A stretch of 45,302 bases of DNA, taken from the NCBI GenBank assembly GCA_014656175.1, contig BNBX01000005.1, positions 92,808 through 138,109 of the forward strand, given 5' to 3'. This document shows positions 18,511 through 26,219 of this stretch, one piece after another. The number at the start of each line of letters is the position of its first letter. Position 1 is the first letter of the stretch. Below the pieces are notes generated by a model, which saw only the letters and a list, made by a program, of their open reading frames with translations, was not told where the DNA came from and searched no databases. Source of the DNA: Streptomyces werraensis (GTDB lineage Bacteria > Actinomycetota > Actinomycetes > Streptomycetales > Streptomycetaceae). The translations under genes were made by a program, and so were the position numbers.

Positions 18511-21201
18511 TCACAGCAGCCCGTCCCACATCTGCTCCAGCAGCACCGACCACCAGGTCTCCGGCGACCCCAGCGCAGCCGGGTCCAGCGCGGCCAGCTG
18601 CGCCTGGAAGTCGACGGTCCAGCGGCCCGCCTGCTCCTGGTTCAGCCCGAACCGCAGCCGCCACATCCGGCCCAGCAGCGCCAGGCAGCGCGCGAACTCC
18701 GGCAGCCCGGTGTTCACGAACTGCGGCGGCACCGCCGTACCGCCCGGACCGGCCTCCACCGGCACCGCGACGATGTTCGCCGTGCCGTACTGCACACAGA
18801 GCGCCTTGCCGAAGTCGCTGCCCATCACCAGGTACGAACCCGCGTCCGGCGCCGGCTGCACCCCCCGCTCCGCGGCCAGCTCCGCCAGCGTCGGCACCGG
18901 GCGGCCCGGCTGGGCCTGCGCCCAGAAGAACGGCCCCATGTCCGTCGGCAGACCCGCCGTCACCAGCGTGTGCGCCACCACCGGCGGCACGCCCTGACGG
19001 GACACCGCCGCCTGCTCGAACCGGAACACGCCCGGCCCGAACGCGGCCGCGAGCTCCTGCGCGATCGCCTCCGGCGGGATCGGCGGGGCGGGCTGCACCG
19101 GCGGGATCGGCGCCCGCACCGGAGCGGGACGCGCGGGACCGTCCGCCACCTGGTGCAGTTCGCCCTGGTGGGCGAGGAGCTGCCGCATGCCCTGCTGGCG
19201 GCTCGCGTGGTCCGTGCCGTACGGCGCGATCGACGTGATGCGCGCCTGCGGCCACTGCTCGCGGATCATCCGCGCGCAGTACGCGCCCGGCAGCTCGCAC
19301 GACTCCAGCTCCGTGTGCAGCTCCAGCACCTGGTTCGGCGGCACGTTCATCGCACGCAGCTCGTGGAAGATCTGCCACTCCGGGTGCGGGGTGCCCGGCG
19401 CGGAACGCCGGATCAGCTGCTGCTCGGAGCCGTCCTGCGCGCGGTAGCGCAGCACGGCCTGGTAGCCGGGGCCGACGGTCGGCTGCTGCGGATAGCCGTA
19501 CGCCGACGGCTGCCCCGGCACCCGGGCGCCCTGCGGGGGCGTACCGGGAGGCACGGCGCCTGGAGGCATCGCCCCGGGCGCCATCGGCGGGATCCCGGGC
19601 GCACCGGGCGGTGCGGGCGGCGGGGGCGCGCCCGGCCCGCCGGCCGGGGGCGCGGCCAGGACGGTCTCCGCGTGGTGCACGGGCGGAGTGCCGGGAGCGC
19701 CGCCCGGAGCGCCGGGAGGCTGGGGCGCGCCGCCCTGGCCGGGGGCACCCGGAGCGCCGGGAGGACCGGGAGGCTGAGGCGCACCCGGGGCACCGGGCCG
19801 GCCGGGGGCCCCCGGAGGACCGGGAGGCTGAGGCGCGCCGGACTGTCCGGCAGGCTGAGCCACGCCGGGCGCGCCGGGCGCAGCCGGCTGCCCCGGAGCC
19901 CCGGGCTGCCCCGGAGCCCCGGGCGGCCCCGGAGGCACAGGCACCCCCGCACCCGAGCCGTTGGGATCGGCGAGCATCGTCGCCGCGTGATGCACCCCGC
20001 CCGGAGGCGTGCCCGGCGGGGGCGGGGTCGGCGCCCCAGGCGGAGGCGTCTGCCCACCGCCCGGACCCTCCGGCCCCTCCGGTCCCAGCGACGACACCAG
20101 CTGCGTGGGCACATAGCCGCTCCCGCCCTGCGCGGGCGCAGGCGCGGGCGTGCCGCCGGGTCGCGCACCCGGCGTCCCCGGAGCGCCCGGAGGCGGCGGG
20201 GCCGAAGGACCCTGCCCCCGCTTCGGCGGGGTCGCCTTGCTGGTCGCGGCATCGGCGATGTCAGCGGCGTCCGGCGCACCCGGAGCCGGCGGCACGGGCG
20301 CACCCGGCGCCGCAGCGCCGGGAACACCGGCCTGGGTGGGAGGCGGAGGCGTCGCCTGCCCCGTCCCGCTCGCATCGACCGCCGGCTCGACCGCCGTCGA
20401 CGGCAGCCGGCTGCCGCCCGACATCAACGCCGTCTTCGCGTCGGGCGTCACCGGGGCGTCCCCGCCCGGCTCCCGCACCTGCGGCGCGTACACGGTCCGC
20501 GGCAGCGGCACCGACCGGTCCTCACCCGCGTCCGCCGTGGTGTCCGTACCGGCCCACGGCGTGCCCTCGTCCGCACCCCCGCCGGCCGCCGGCCACCCGG
20601 AACCGCCACCGTCGGAAGCGGACGCCGCGGCACCGGAACCCGCCGAGGACTCCTCCGAGCCACCCGCGTCGGCACCCCGCCCCGCACCCTCGGACGACGA
20701 CGCCCATCCCGCACCCGGCGCACCCGCCTGCCCAGGCACCTCACCCGACGCCGCACCGGAACCCGCGGCAGAACCCGCGGACACCCCTCCAACGCCCCCC
20801 GACGTCTCCCCACGCCGGTCCGGGATCCCCAGCCGGTCCGCAGCCTCCTGCAGCCACTCCGGCGGACTCAGCAGGAACGACGTCTGGTTGAGGTCCACCC
20901 GCGCCGGAGGCGCGGGCGCCGGCTCCTCGGCCGCCGCCTCGTCCCTGCCGTACTCCTCCTCGTACCGGCGGATCACCTCGCCCACCGGCAGCGCCGGCCA
21001 CAGCGTCGCCTCACCGCTGTCCCGGGCGATCACCAGCCGCTGCCCGCCACCGTCCGAACGCGGACCGTCCGCACGGTCCTCCGCCCACACCACGAACCCG
21101 AGACCGAACTCCCGCACCCGCACCTCACGGTGCTGGTACGCGGGCACATCCCCGTTGACCCACTCCTCCGCGCGCTCCTGCGCCTGCGCGAACGTCACCA
21201 T
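18511..21201 (-). CDS. Imm35-like / deaminase / SUKH-4 three-domain fusion protein
   Basis: An 896-aa protein. Residues 1-85 (MVTFAQAQERAEEWVNGD.., then LVIARDSGEATLWPALP) resemble Immunity protein 35. Residues 103-130 hold a short motif (FLLSPPEWLQEAADRLGIP). A Pro/Gly/Ala-rich linker of about 450 residues follows. Residues about 579-690 look like a deaminase-fold domain: HPE at 606-608 (zinc His, catalytic Glu), then a strand VLELHTELES and C635-x6-C642 in CELPGAYC. The Cys spacing differs from the usual CxxC. Residues about 710-890 fit a SUKH-4 immunity domain (GSYLVMGSDFGKALCVQYG.., GRWTVDFQAQLAALDP). There is no signal peptide. ATG 21201 is preferred; GTG 21213 would overlap the upstream stop (GTGA). 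A toxin-type enzyme flanked by two immunity-type domains in one chain is odd and suggests autoinhibition. Domain names are by motif only. Confidence 0.8.
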   Translation of the reverse strand: MVTFAQAQERAEEWVNGDVPAYQHREVRVREFGLGFVVWAEDRADGPRSDGGGQRLVIARDSGEATLWPALPVGEVIRRYEEEYGRDEAAAEEPAPAPPARVDLNQTSFLLSPPEWLQEAADRLGIPDRRGETSGGVGGVSAGSAAGSGAASGEVPGQAGAPGAGWASSSEGAGRGADAGGSEESSAGSGAAASASDGGGSGWPAAGGGADEGTPWAGTDTTADAGEDRSVPLPRTVYAPQVREPGGDAPVTPDAKTALMSGGSRLPSTAVEPAVDASGTGQATPPPPTQAGVPGAAAPGAPVPPAPGAPDAADIADAATSKATPPKRGQGPSAPPPPGAPGTPGARPGGTPAPAPAQGGSGYVPTQLVSSLGPEGPEGPGGGQTPPPGAPTPPPPGTPPGGVHHAATMLADPNGSGAGVPVPPGPPGAPGQPGAPGQPAAPGAPGVAQPAGQSGAPQPPGPPGAPGRPGAPGAPQPPGPPGAPGAPGQGGAPQPPGAPGGAPGTPPVHHAETVLAAPPAGGPGAPPPPAPPGAPGIPPMAPGAMPPGAVPPGTPPQGARVPGQPSAYGYPQQPTVGPGYQAVLRYRAQDGSEQQLIRRSAPGTPHPEWQIFHELRAMNVPPNQVLELHTELESCELPGAYCARMIREQWPQARITSIAPYGTDHASRQQGMRQLLAHQGELHQVADGPARPAPVRAPIPPVQPAPPIPPEAIAQELAAAFGPGVFRFEQAAVSRQGVPPVVAHTLVTAGLPTDMGPFFWAQAQPGRPVPTLAELAAERGVQPAPDAGSYLVMGSDFGKALCVQYGTANIVAVPVEAGPGGTAVPPQFVNTGLPEFARCLALLGRMWRLRFGLNQEQAGRWTVDFQAQLAALDPAALGSPETWWSVLLEQMWDGLL

Positions 21202-21209
21202 CGCTCGAC

Positions 21210-22229
21210 TCACTCCCCCGCGGAAGAAACCGGAACGGCACGCGCGAACCCGCCGTCCACCATCAGATTCGCCACCGTCGCCAACTCCGGAGGAGACCCC
21301 GCGAGCCGCGCCAGGAACACGTCGAAATCCTCACCGCACGGCAGCAACAGCCGCTCCACACGCTCCGCCTGCGACCACGACGGATCCACGTCCCGCACGT
21401 CGTCGTACGCGCAGAACCACACCGAACCCTGCCGCTCGCCCCTCACCTTCACGGCCAGCAGACCACCCTGCACGAACGCCACGCACAGATAGTCCTTGGT
21501 CAGATGGTCCCGCAGACACTTGTTCACATACACCAGGTCGTTGACCGCGGCCTCGTCCCGCACCGTGAAGAACGGCTGGTCCACCAGCAGACCCAGCTCC
21601 GCGTCCAACGCCGTCCCCACCGGCGCACAACCGCCCGCCGCCTTCAGGAACGACCGGTACGCACCCGGCAACCGGTACCCGAGATCCTCCTCCACGCCCA
21701 GCACCTGCGACTCCGTCACCGCCACACCCGACTTCGGCAGCCCGAAATGCGCCGGACGCGTCTCCTGCAACGGCCGCGTCCCCCGCTTCCCGTGATCCAC
21801 CGCCGCCGTCGCCACACCCCCGTGATGCCGCAGCAACGCCTTCACCTCGACCGGCACCAACTCCAGACGCCGCGTACCCGCCACGTGATGCCACGTCCAG
21901 CCGTGCGGCGTCGCCACCACCGGCACCGTGTCCCACAACTCGTGACCCGTCGCCGCCAGCGCCGCGTTCGCCGACACGTAGTCCGTCAACCGCAGCTCGT
22001 CCACACCGAAACCCTCCGGCGGGTCCGCGATCTCCGCAGCCGCGCGCGCGTAGGGCGAGAAATCGGGATACCCACGCTCGTCCACCCGCACCCCTCTCGG
22101 GTGACGGGCCGCCCGCACCGGATCCGGAAAGTGCACGACCTGCCCGGCGTAGGCCGCGTTCGGCGGCGCGGAAGTGCCCCCGGCCTGACGGCCGGGAGGT
22201 GCCCCCAGCCCGAGCGGACCTGTCGTCAT
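21210..22229 (-). CDS. WHH/HNH nuclease-SUKH-1 (SMI1/KNR4) fusion protein
   Basis: A 339-aa protein starting at ATG 22229 behind AGGGGG. Residues about 50-140 carry a colicin-DNase-like HNH/WHH pattern: YPDFSPYA.., GWTWHH at 110-115, LELVPVEVKALLRHHGG at 122-138; Trp113, His114, His115 and His135/136 are candidate metal and catalytic residues. Residues about 165-315 fit SUKH-1: TESQVLGVEEDLGYRLPGAYRSFLKAAGG, then a strand-rich part with VWFCAYDDV. The toxin-type nuclease is therefore fused to an immunity-type domain. It lies 9 bp upstream of the deaminase/SUKH-4 start, so they form an operon. There is no export signal. The fusion implies a restrained intracellular nuclease or a DNA/RNA-binding derivative; activity is unproven. 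Confidence 0.8.
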   Translation of the reverse strand: MTTGPLGLGAPPGRQAGGTSAPPNAAYAGQVVHFPDPVRAARHPRGVRVDERGYPDFSPYARAAAEIADPPEGFGVDELRLTDYVSANAALAATGHELWDTVPVVATPHGWTWHHVAGTRRLELVPVEVKALLRHHGGVATAAVDHGKRGTRPLQETRPAHFGLPKSGVAVTESQVLGVEEDLGYRLPGAYRSFLKAAGGCAPVGTALDAELGLLVDQPFFTVRDEAAVNDLVYVNKCLRDHLTKDYLCVAFVQGGLLAVKVRGERQGSVWFCAYDDVRDVDPSWSQAERVERLLLPCGEDFDVFLARLAGSPPELATVANLMVDGGFARAVPVSSAGE

Positions 22230-22572
22230 GGCGGTTGCCCCCTGCGGCACTCTGTACGCCCCGCTCCACCCCGCCCTCGGGGCCGTCACGGACCGTATCG
22301 ACTGTCACGTCTGTCTCGACTGCTCTACCGCCACGACCCCTCGGCGCCCGCGCACGGAACACCGCTGGATCGCGGTGCCGACAGCCTATGCGGTACACCC
22401 CCACCGGTCACCGGGCACCGGTCACCAGGCCCTCCGCTTCCGTGACCCCACGTCACCCCACCGTGACAGCCCGCCCACACCCTGGCGTGTCGACCCGCCC
22501 CAGCTTCCCCAGCCGCCACACGATTTGGCACTCTGTGACCACCGGGGAGATGCTCGGGAGGGGATGACGATC
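22230..22572. promoter_or_regulatory. Divergent promoter region of the toxin/immunity-type cluster
   Basis: This 343-bp gap separates the two divergent arms, so promoters for both must lie here. A direct repeat of ACCGGTCACC occurs at about 22403-22426, with a partly symmetric ACCGGTCACCGGGCACCGGT arrangement that could bind a regulator. GGGAGGGG at 22556-22563 is the SD for the YwqJ-type gene. No clear -10/-35 pair was found, and no protein-like frame is present. Confidence 0.4.
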
Positions 22573-23103
22573 ATGAACGCGACGCAGACGGGGACGCACA
22601 CCGGACCAACCGGCGCCCCCCGCTCAGGCGACCCCCGCATCGGCTGGAGCACCACCGACACCACCCCCGCACCCGCGCTCCGGCACCGCCGCGACGGCAT
22701 CCTCCCCACCATCGCCGCCGCCCTCTCCGTCCGCGGCGCCACCCTCACCGGCACCGCCGCCCGCGGCGACACACCCCCCGCACTCCACCCGCTCGTCCAG
22801 GACTTCCTCGACACCCTCCCCAGCGACCAGCGCGACCGCTTCACCGGACGCTGCGCCGAAACCATCCTCATCTCCCGGCACATCGCCACCGCCGACGCAG
22901 CCCGCAGCAAAAGAGCCGCCCGCAGACCCATGACCAACGGCGAAGCCCGCAAAGCCCTCAAACACGCCAAACTCACCACCCGCCGCATCCGCGAGGACGG
23001 CGACCCCCTCCACGGCAGCTACGCCGCCCCCTGCCGCGCCTGCACCGCCCTCACCGCCCACTTCGGCGTCCGCACGGTCGACCCCGCCGCCACCGACGGC
23101 TGA
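22573..23103 (+). CDS. YwqJ-type putative deaminase
   Basis: A 176-aa protein with the deaminase-fold signatures intact: HPLVQDFLDTLPSDQRDRFTGRCAE, where C94-A95-E96 is the CxE zinc/catalytic motif, and DPLHGSYAAPCRACTAL, where P153-C154-x2-C157 is the PCxxC motif. The helix between them carries the Ser-Arg (LISRHI) of the YwqJ family. The start at ATG 22573 is preferred since GGGAGGGG is 9 nt upstream; ATG 22564 sits directly against the SD. Only about 70 disordered residues precede the domain, and there is no LXG, WXG or signal sequence, so this is a stand-alone cytoplasmic enzyme as read. It is followed after 44 bp by a SUKH-3 gene, the usual toxin-immunity order. The substrate (free nucleotide or nucleic acid) is unknown. 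Confidence 0.85.
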   Translation: MNATQTGTHTGPTGAPRSGDPRIGWSTTDTTPAPALRHRRDGILPTIAAALSVRGATLTGTAARGDTPPALHPLVQDFLDTLPSDQRDRFTGRCAETILISRHIATADAARSKRAARRPMTNGEARKALKHAKLTTRRIREDGDPLHGSYAAPCRACTALTAHFGVRTVDPAATDG

Positions 23104-23147
23104 ACCACCCCCCGCACCACCACACGACCTCGACGAACGAAGAGCAG

Positions 23148-23642
23148 ATGCACACCGACCGCACGTCCACCACCCGCTTCGCCGTGCCCGTCGACGCCGC
23201 ACTGCGCGCCGCCGGCTGGCAACCCGGACGCTGGGACATCAAACAAGCCGAGATCTGGGCCGACACCCTCCGCGACCACACCTCGCCCGCCGGACACCGC
23301 CACACCGTCTTCCCCGCCGCCGTCGAAGCCTGGGCCGAATTCGGCGCACTCCACATCCTCCCCACCGGACCCGGCCGCCAGATCGCCCCCACCCCCCTCC
23401 ACATCGACCCCCTGCACGGCCTCCACCTCGCCCGCACCCTCGGCGACCTCGGCCGCGCCCTCGACACCGAGGTCTGCCCCCTCGGCGCCGAAACCGACAC
23501 CCAGGCACTCCTCGCCATCGACGCCCAAGGCCGCGTCTACGCCCTCGACCACACCGGCGACTGGTACCTCGGCCCCGACATCGACGCCGCCCTCACCACC
23601 CTCATCACCGGCGCCCAGCCCCAACGCCTCACCACCGGCTGA
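23148..23642 (+). CDS. SUKH-3 family immunity-like protein
   Basis: A 164-aa protein with the SUKH-3 pattern: AALRAAGWQPGRWD near residue 18, a helix ending AVEAWAEFGALHILPTGPGR, IDPLHGLHLARTLGDLGRALDTEVCPLGAE, and LLAIDAQGRVYALDHTGDWYLGPDIDAALTTLI. SUKH proteins neutralise nuclease and deaminase toxins in polymorphic toxin systems. It lies immediately downstream of the YwqJ-type deaminase on the same strand, so an immunity role toward that enzyme is the natural inference. The SD is weak (AGAGCAG). It converges with the histidine kinase gene across a 22-bp gap. Confidence 0.85.
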   Translation: MHTDRTSTTRFAVPVDAALRAAGWQPGRWDIKQAEIWADTLRDHTSPAGHRHTVFPAAVEAWAEFGALHILPTGPGRQIAPTPLHIDPLHGLHLARTLGDLGRALDTEVCPLGAETDTQALLAIDAQGRVYALDHTGDWYLGPDIDAALTTLITGAQPQRLTTG

Positions 23643-23664
23643 CCCCCACCGCGCACCCGACGCC

Positions 23665-24978
23665 CTACGACGCCGGAATCACCGCCGACACCCGGAAACC
23701 CCCCGCGTCCGTCGGCCCCGACACGAACACCCCACCCAACGCCGACACCCGCTCCCGCATCCCCACCAGACCGTTCCCCCCCGACGGCAACCCCGCCGAC
23801 GAACCCACACCCGACGGCGGCTCGTTCTCCACCTGCATCGCGATCTCCGACACCCGGTGCGCCAGCCGCACATACGTCTTCGCACCCGCCGCATGCTTGT
23901 GGACGTTCGTCAACGCCTCCTGCACCACCCGGTACGCCGTCGCCTCCACCTCCGGCGCATACGACCGGCACTCCCCCTCCACCGACAGATCGACCACCAT
24001 CCCCGCCGCGGCCGACTGCCCCACCAACTCGTCGATCTCCGCCAGCGACGGCCCCTCCACCGGCTCCTCCACGGCCACCCGCGACGCCGCGGCCGCCGCA
24101 GCCGCACCCACCGCCGCCAACGGCACCGACGACCCCTTCGGCCGGGGCCGCACCGCGTCCCCGCCCGCACGCAGCACCCCGAGCATCTCCCGCAACTCCG
24201 TCAACGCCTGCCGGCCCATGTCCCCCACCAGCGCGGCATTCCTCACCGCCTTCTCCGGATCCTTCCGCGCCACCGCCTGCAACGCCGCCGCATGCACCAC
24301 CATCAGACTCACCCGATGCGCCACCACGTCGTGCATCTCCCGCGCGATCCGCGTCCGCTCCTCGTTACGCGCCCACTCCGCACGCTCCTCCGCCCGCTCC
24401 GCGAGCAACTGCAGCTCCCGCTCCAGACTGTCCGCCCGCTCCCGCAGACTCTCCATCAGCCGCCGCCGCGCCCCCACATACAGACCCAGCAGCACCGGAG
24501 GAGCCGTCACCCCCAGCGCCATCGTCACCGACGCGAACGGCACCAGCCAGTCACCGACCTCGACGTCCCCCCGCGCGATGTCCTGCCGCATCCGCACGAA
24601 CATCACGATCAGCACACCGACCGACTGCATCCCCGCCAACGACCCGATGATCCGACGCGGCAGGTCCGACGCCGCCAGCGAATACAGCCCCACGATCCCC
24701 AGCAGGAACCCCATCGCCGCCGGCGTCACCGCGATCGCCACCAGCACCACCGCGATCGGCCACCGACGCCGCACCAGCAGCACCGCCCCCGCCGCCAGCC
24801 CGAACAGCACCCCCACGGCGACCGGGATCCCCGCCTCCCACGCGAACGGAACCCCCTCGACCCCGCACTCCAGCGCGGACACCGCCGCAAGCCCCACATC
24901 GAGCACGGCACTGCGCCGCCGCTCCCACCACCAGGGCCCTCCCCGGGCCGTCACATGGTCTTCCCCCGTCGTGGTCAT
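23665..24978 (-). CDS. Orphan NarL-type sensor histidine kinase
   Basis: A 437-aa kinase. About five or six transmembrane segments lie between residues 25 and 170, then a coiled-coil linker (MESLRERADSLERELQLLAERAEER). A HisKA_3 dimerisation domain follows with phospho-acceptor H216 in REMHDVVAHRVSLM, and an HATPase domain with N-box QEALTNVHKHA (353-363) and G-box GNGLVGMRERV (402-412). No response regulator is adjacent, unusual for this class; the nearest LuxR-type regulator is 12.5 kb away at 37510. The gene converges on the SUKH-3 gene, and the stops are 22 bp apart with no hairpin between, so the 3' ends may overlap. Any link to the toxin-type cluster is positional only. Confidence 0.92.
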   Translation of the reverse strand: MTTTGEDHVTARGGPWWWERRRSAVLDVGLAAVSALECGVEGVPFAWEAGIPVAVGVLFGLAAGAVLLVRRRWPIAVVLVAIAVTPAAMGFLLGIVGLYSLAASDLPRRIIGSLAGMQSVGVLIVMFVRMRQDIARGDVEVGDWLVPFASVTMALGVTAPPVLLGLYVGARRRLMESLRERADSLERELQLLAERAEERAEWARNEERTRIAREMHDVVAHRVSLMVVHAAALQAVARKDPEKAVRNAALVGDMGRQALTELREMLGVLRAGGDAVRPRPKGSSVPLAAVGAAAAAAASRVAVEEPVEGPSLAEIDELVGQSAAAGMVVDLSVEGECRSYAPEVEATAYRVVQEALTNVHKHAAGAKTYVRLAHRVSEIAMQVENEPPSGVGSSAGLPSGGNGLVGMRERVSALGGVFVSGPTDAGGFRVSAVIPAS

Positions 24979-25145
24979 GCCTCCAGCCTAAGGGCGCTCC
25001 CAGTCCGTTTTCCGAGGAGTTTTCACCTCACCCCCGGACCACACCGACCGACCGATCAGCCGCGATACGCCCCACAATCCCTCGAACTGCTGAATCGCGC
25101 ACCGTTCGACCCGGGAACCCTCCATTCCGGCCGGACGGTATGCCC

Positions 25146-26018
25146 ATGGCACATCCGACCAGCAAGTACGCCGACTTCGAAGGCCTGCGCGAGCAGGTGG
25201 TCGCCCTGCGACGCGCGGGCCTCAGCCGACGCCAGATCCGCGACCGGCTCCACGTCGACAACAACGACATCCTCAACCGCCTCCTCCAGGGCGAACCCGC
25301 CCCGGACTGGACCCGGCGCCCCAACGCCAAGGACGATCTGCGGGCGCGGGCCCGCGAGCTCCGCCTCAAGGGCTGGACCTACGACCAGATCCAGGTGGAG
25401 CTCGGCTGCTCCAAGAGCTCGATCTCCCTGTGGGTGCGGGATCTGCCGAAGCCGGAGCGGCGCCCGCCCTCGGAGCAGGCGCGGCTGGCGGGCCGCATGC
25501 GCTGGGAGCACGAGCTGGCGGTGCGGGACGAGCAACGCCGGCGGACCAAGGAGGCCGCAGCCCAGGAGATCGGTCCGCTGTCCGATCGCGACCTCTTCCT
25601 GGCAGGTGTGGCCCTGTACTGGGCCGAGGGCGCGAAGGACAAGCCCTACGACCGGCGCGAGAACGTCCTCTTCGTGAACAGCGACCCCGGCGTGATCAAG
25701 CTCTACCTGGCATGGCTCGACCTGCTCGGCGTCGAGCCCGACCGCCTGCGGTACCGCGTGATGATCCACATGACCGCCGACGTGGAGGGCGCGAAACGGT
25801 ACTGGGCGGATCTGGTCGGCGTGGACGTCTCCGTGTTCCAGAAGACGACCATCAAGAAGCACAACCCGACGACCGTCCGGAAGAACGTCGGCGACAGCTA
25901 TCGCGGCTGTCTGGTCGTCCGTGTGTCACAAGGCGCCGACCTGTACCGGCGCATCGAAGGCTGGTGGACAGGAATGGTCTCCGGGATCACCACACCACCC
26001 GCCTCGGGTAAGGTCTGA
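25146..26018 (+). CDS. HTH and LAGLIDADG-like protein next to tRNA-Gln
   Basis: A 290-aa protein. Residues 10-50 and 65-100 contain two helix-turn-helix segments (LSRRQIRDRLHVDNNDILNRL; WTYDQIQVELGCSKSSISLWV). Residues about 148-280 follow a homing-endonuclease-like layout: LFLAGVALYWAEGAK at 150-164 resembles a LAGLIDADG helix with acidic E161, followed by VLFVNSDPGVIKLYLAWLDLL, AKRYWADLVGV and RGCLVVRVSQGADLYRRIEGW. A catalytic role is uncertain; it may be a DNA-binding relic. The start is ATG 25146, with GGACGG 7 nt upstream; ATG 25140 is possible. Composition is balanced between C and G, unlike the C-rich genes before it and the G-rich ones after. Its stop is 8 bp from the tRNA, which hints at a tRNA-linked insertion. 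Confidence 0.75.
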   Translation: MAHPTSKYADFEGLREQVVALRRAGLSRRQIRDRLHVDNNDILNRLLQGEPAPDWTRRPNAKDDLRARARELRLKGWTYDQIQVELGCSKSSISLWVRDLPKPERRPPSEQARLAGRMRWEHELAVRDEQRRRTKEAAAQEIGPLSDRDLFLAGVALYWAEGAKDKPYDRRENVLFVNSDPGVIKLYLAWLDLLGVEPDRLRYRVMIHMTADVEGAKRYWADLVGVDVSVFQKTTIKKHNPTTVRKNVGDSYRGCLVVRVSQGADLYRRIEGWWTGMVSGITTPPASGKV

Positions 26019-26026
26019 CGCAGCTA

Positions 26027-26099
26027 TCCGCCATGGGGTAACTGGTAGCCCGCGGGCCTTTGAAGCCCTGTAGTGCTGGTTCGAATCCAGCTGGCGGAG
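26027..26099 (+). tRNA. tRNA-Gln (anticodon TTG)
   Basis: It folds as a cloverleaf: acceptor TCCGCCA/TGGCGGA, D stem GGGT/GCCC, anticodon loop CTTTGAA with anticodon TTG, variable loop of 5 nt, and T stem GCTGG/CCAGC with loop TTCGAAT. The discriminator is G, as expected for glutamine. The 27-43 pair is a C-T mismatch. CCA is not encoded. It lies 8 bp after the HTH/LAGLIDADG-like gene and 120 bp before glmU. Confidence 0.95.
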
Positions 26100-26110
26100 C
26101 TGCATGGTTC

Positions 26111-26139
26111 GGGTCCTGACCGCTCACCGGTCAGGACCC
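26111..26139 (+). terminator. Terminator of tRNA-Gln
   Basis: GGGTCCTGACCG and CGGTCAGGACCC form a perfect 12-bp stem with a 5-nt loop, starting 11 bp after the tRNA. It insulates the tRNA from glmU. Confidence 0.8.
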
Positions 26140-26219
26140 GCGCTCATGTCCCCCCGGAAACGCCCCGGTATCCTGCGGATGTCCATCCCCCCACCTCCAA
26201 CACAGCCGAAGGGCATCCC

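Noticed and set aside
18970..21492. Long plus-strand Arg-rich open frame opposite the deaminase/SUKH-4 gene
   Set aside because: It mirrors the Pro/Gly-rich linker of the real gene; Arg, Gly and Pro repeats are a frame artefact.
22228..22563. N-terminal extension of the YwqJ-type gene to an upstream ATG
   Set aside because: The added 110 residues are His/Arg/Pro-rich with no domain, and the GGGAGGGG SD lies at 22556-22563, just ahead of the shorter start.
25086..25122. Possible tRNA fragment (GTTCGA followed by CCCGGGAA) upstream of the LAGLIDADG-like gene
   Set aside because: Only the T-loop-like hexamer matches; there is no paired arm and no identity with the 3' end of tRNA-Gln, so it is not an attachment-site repeat.
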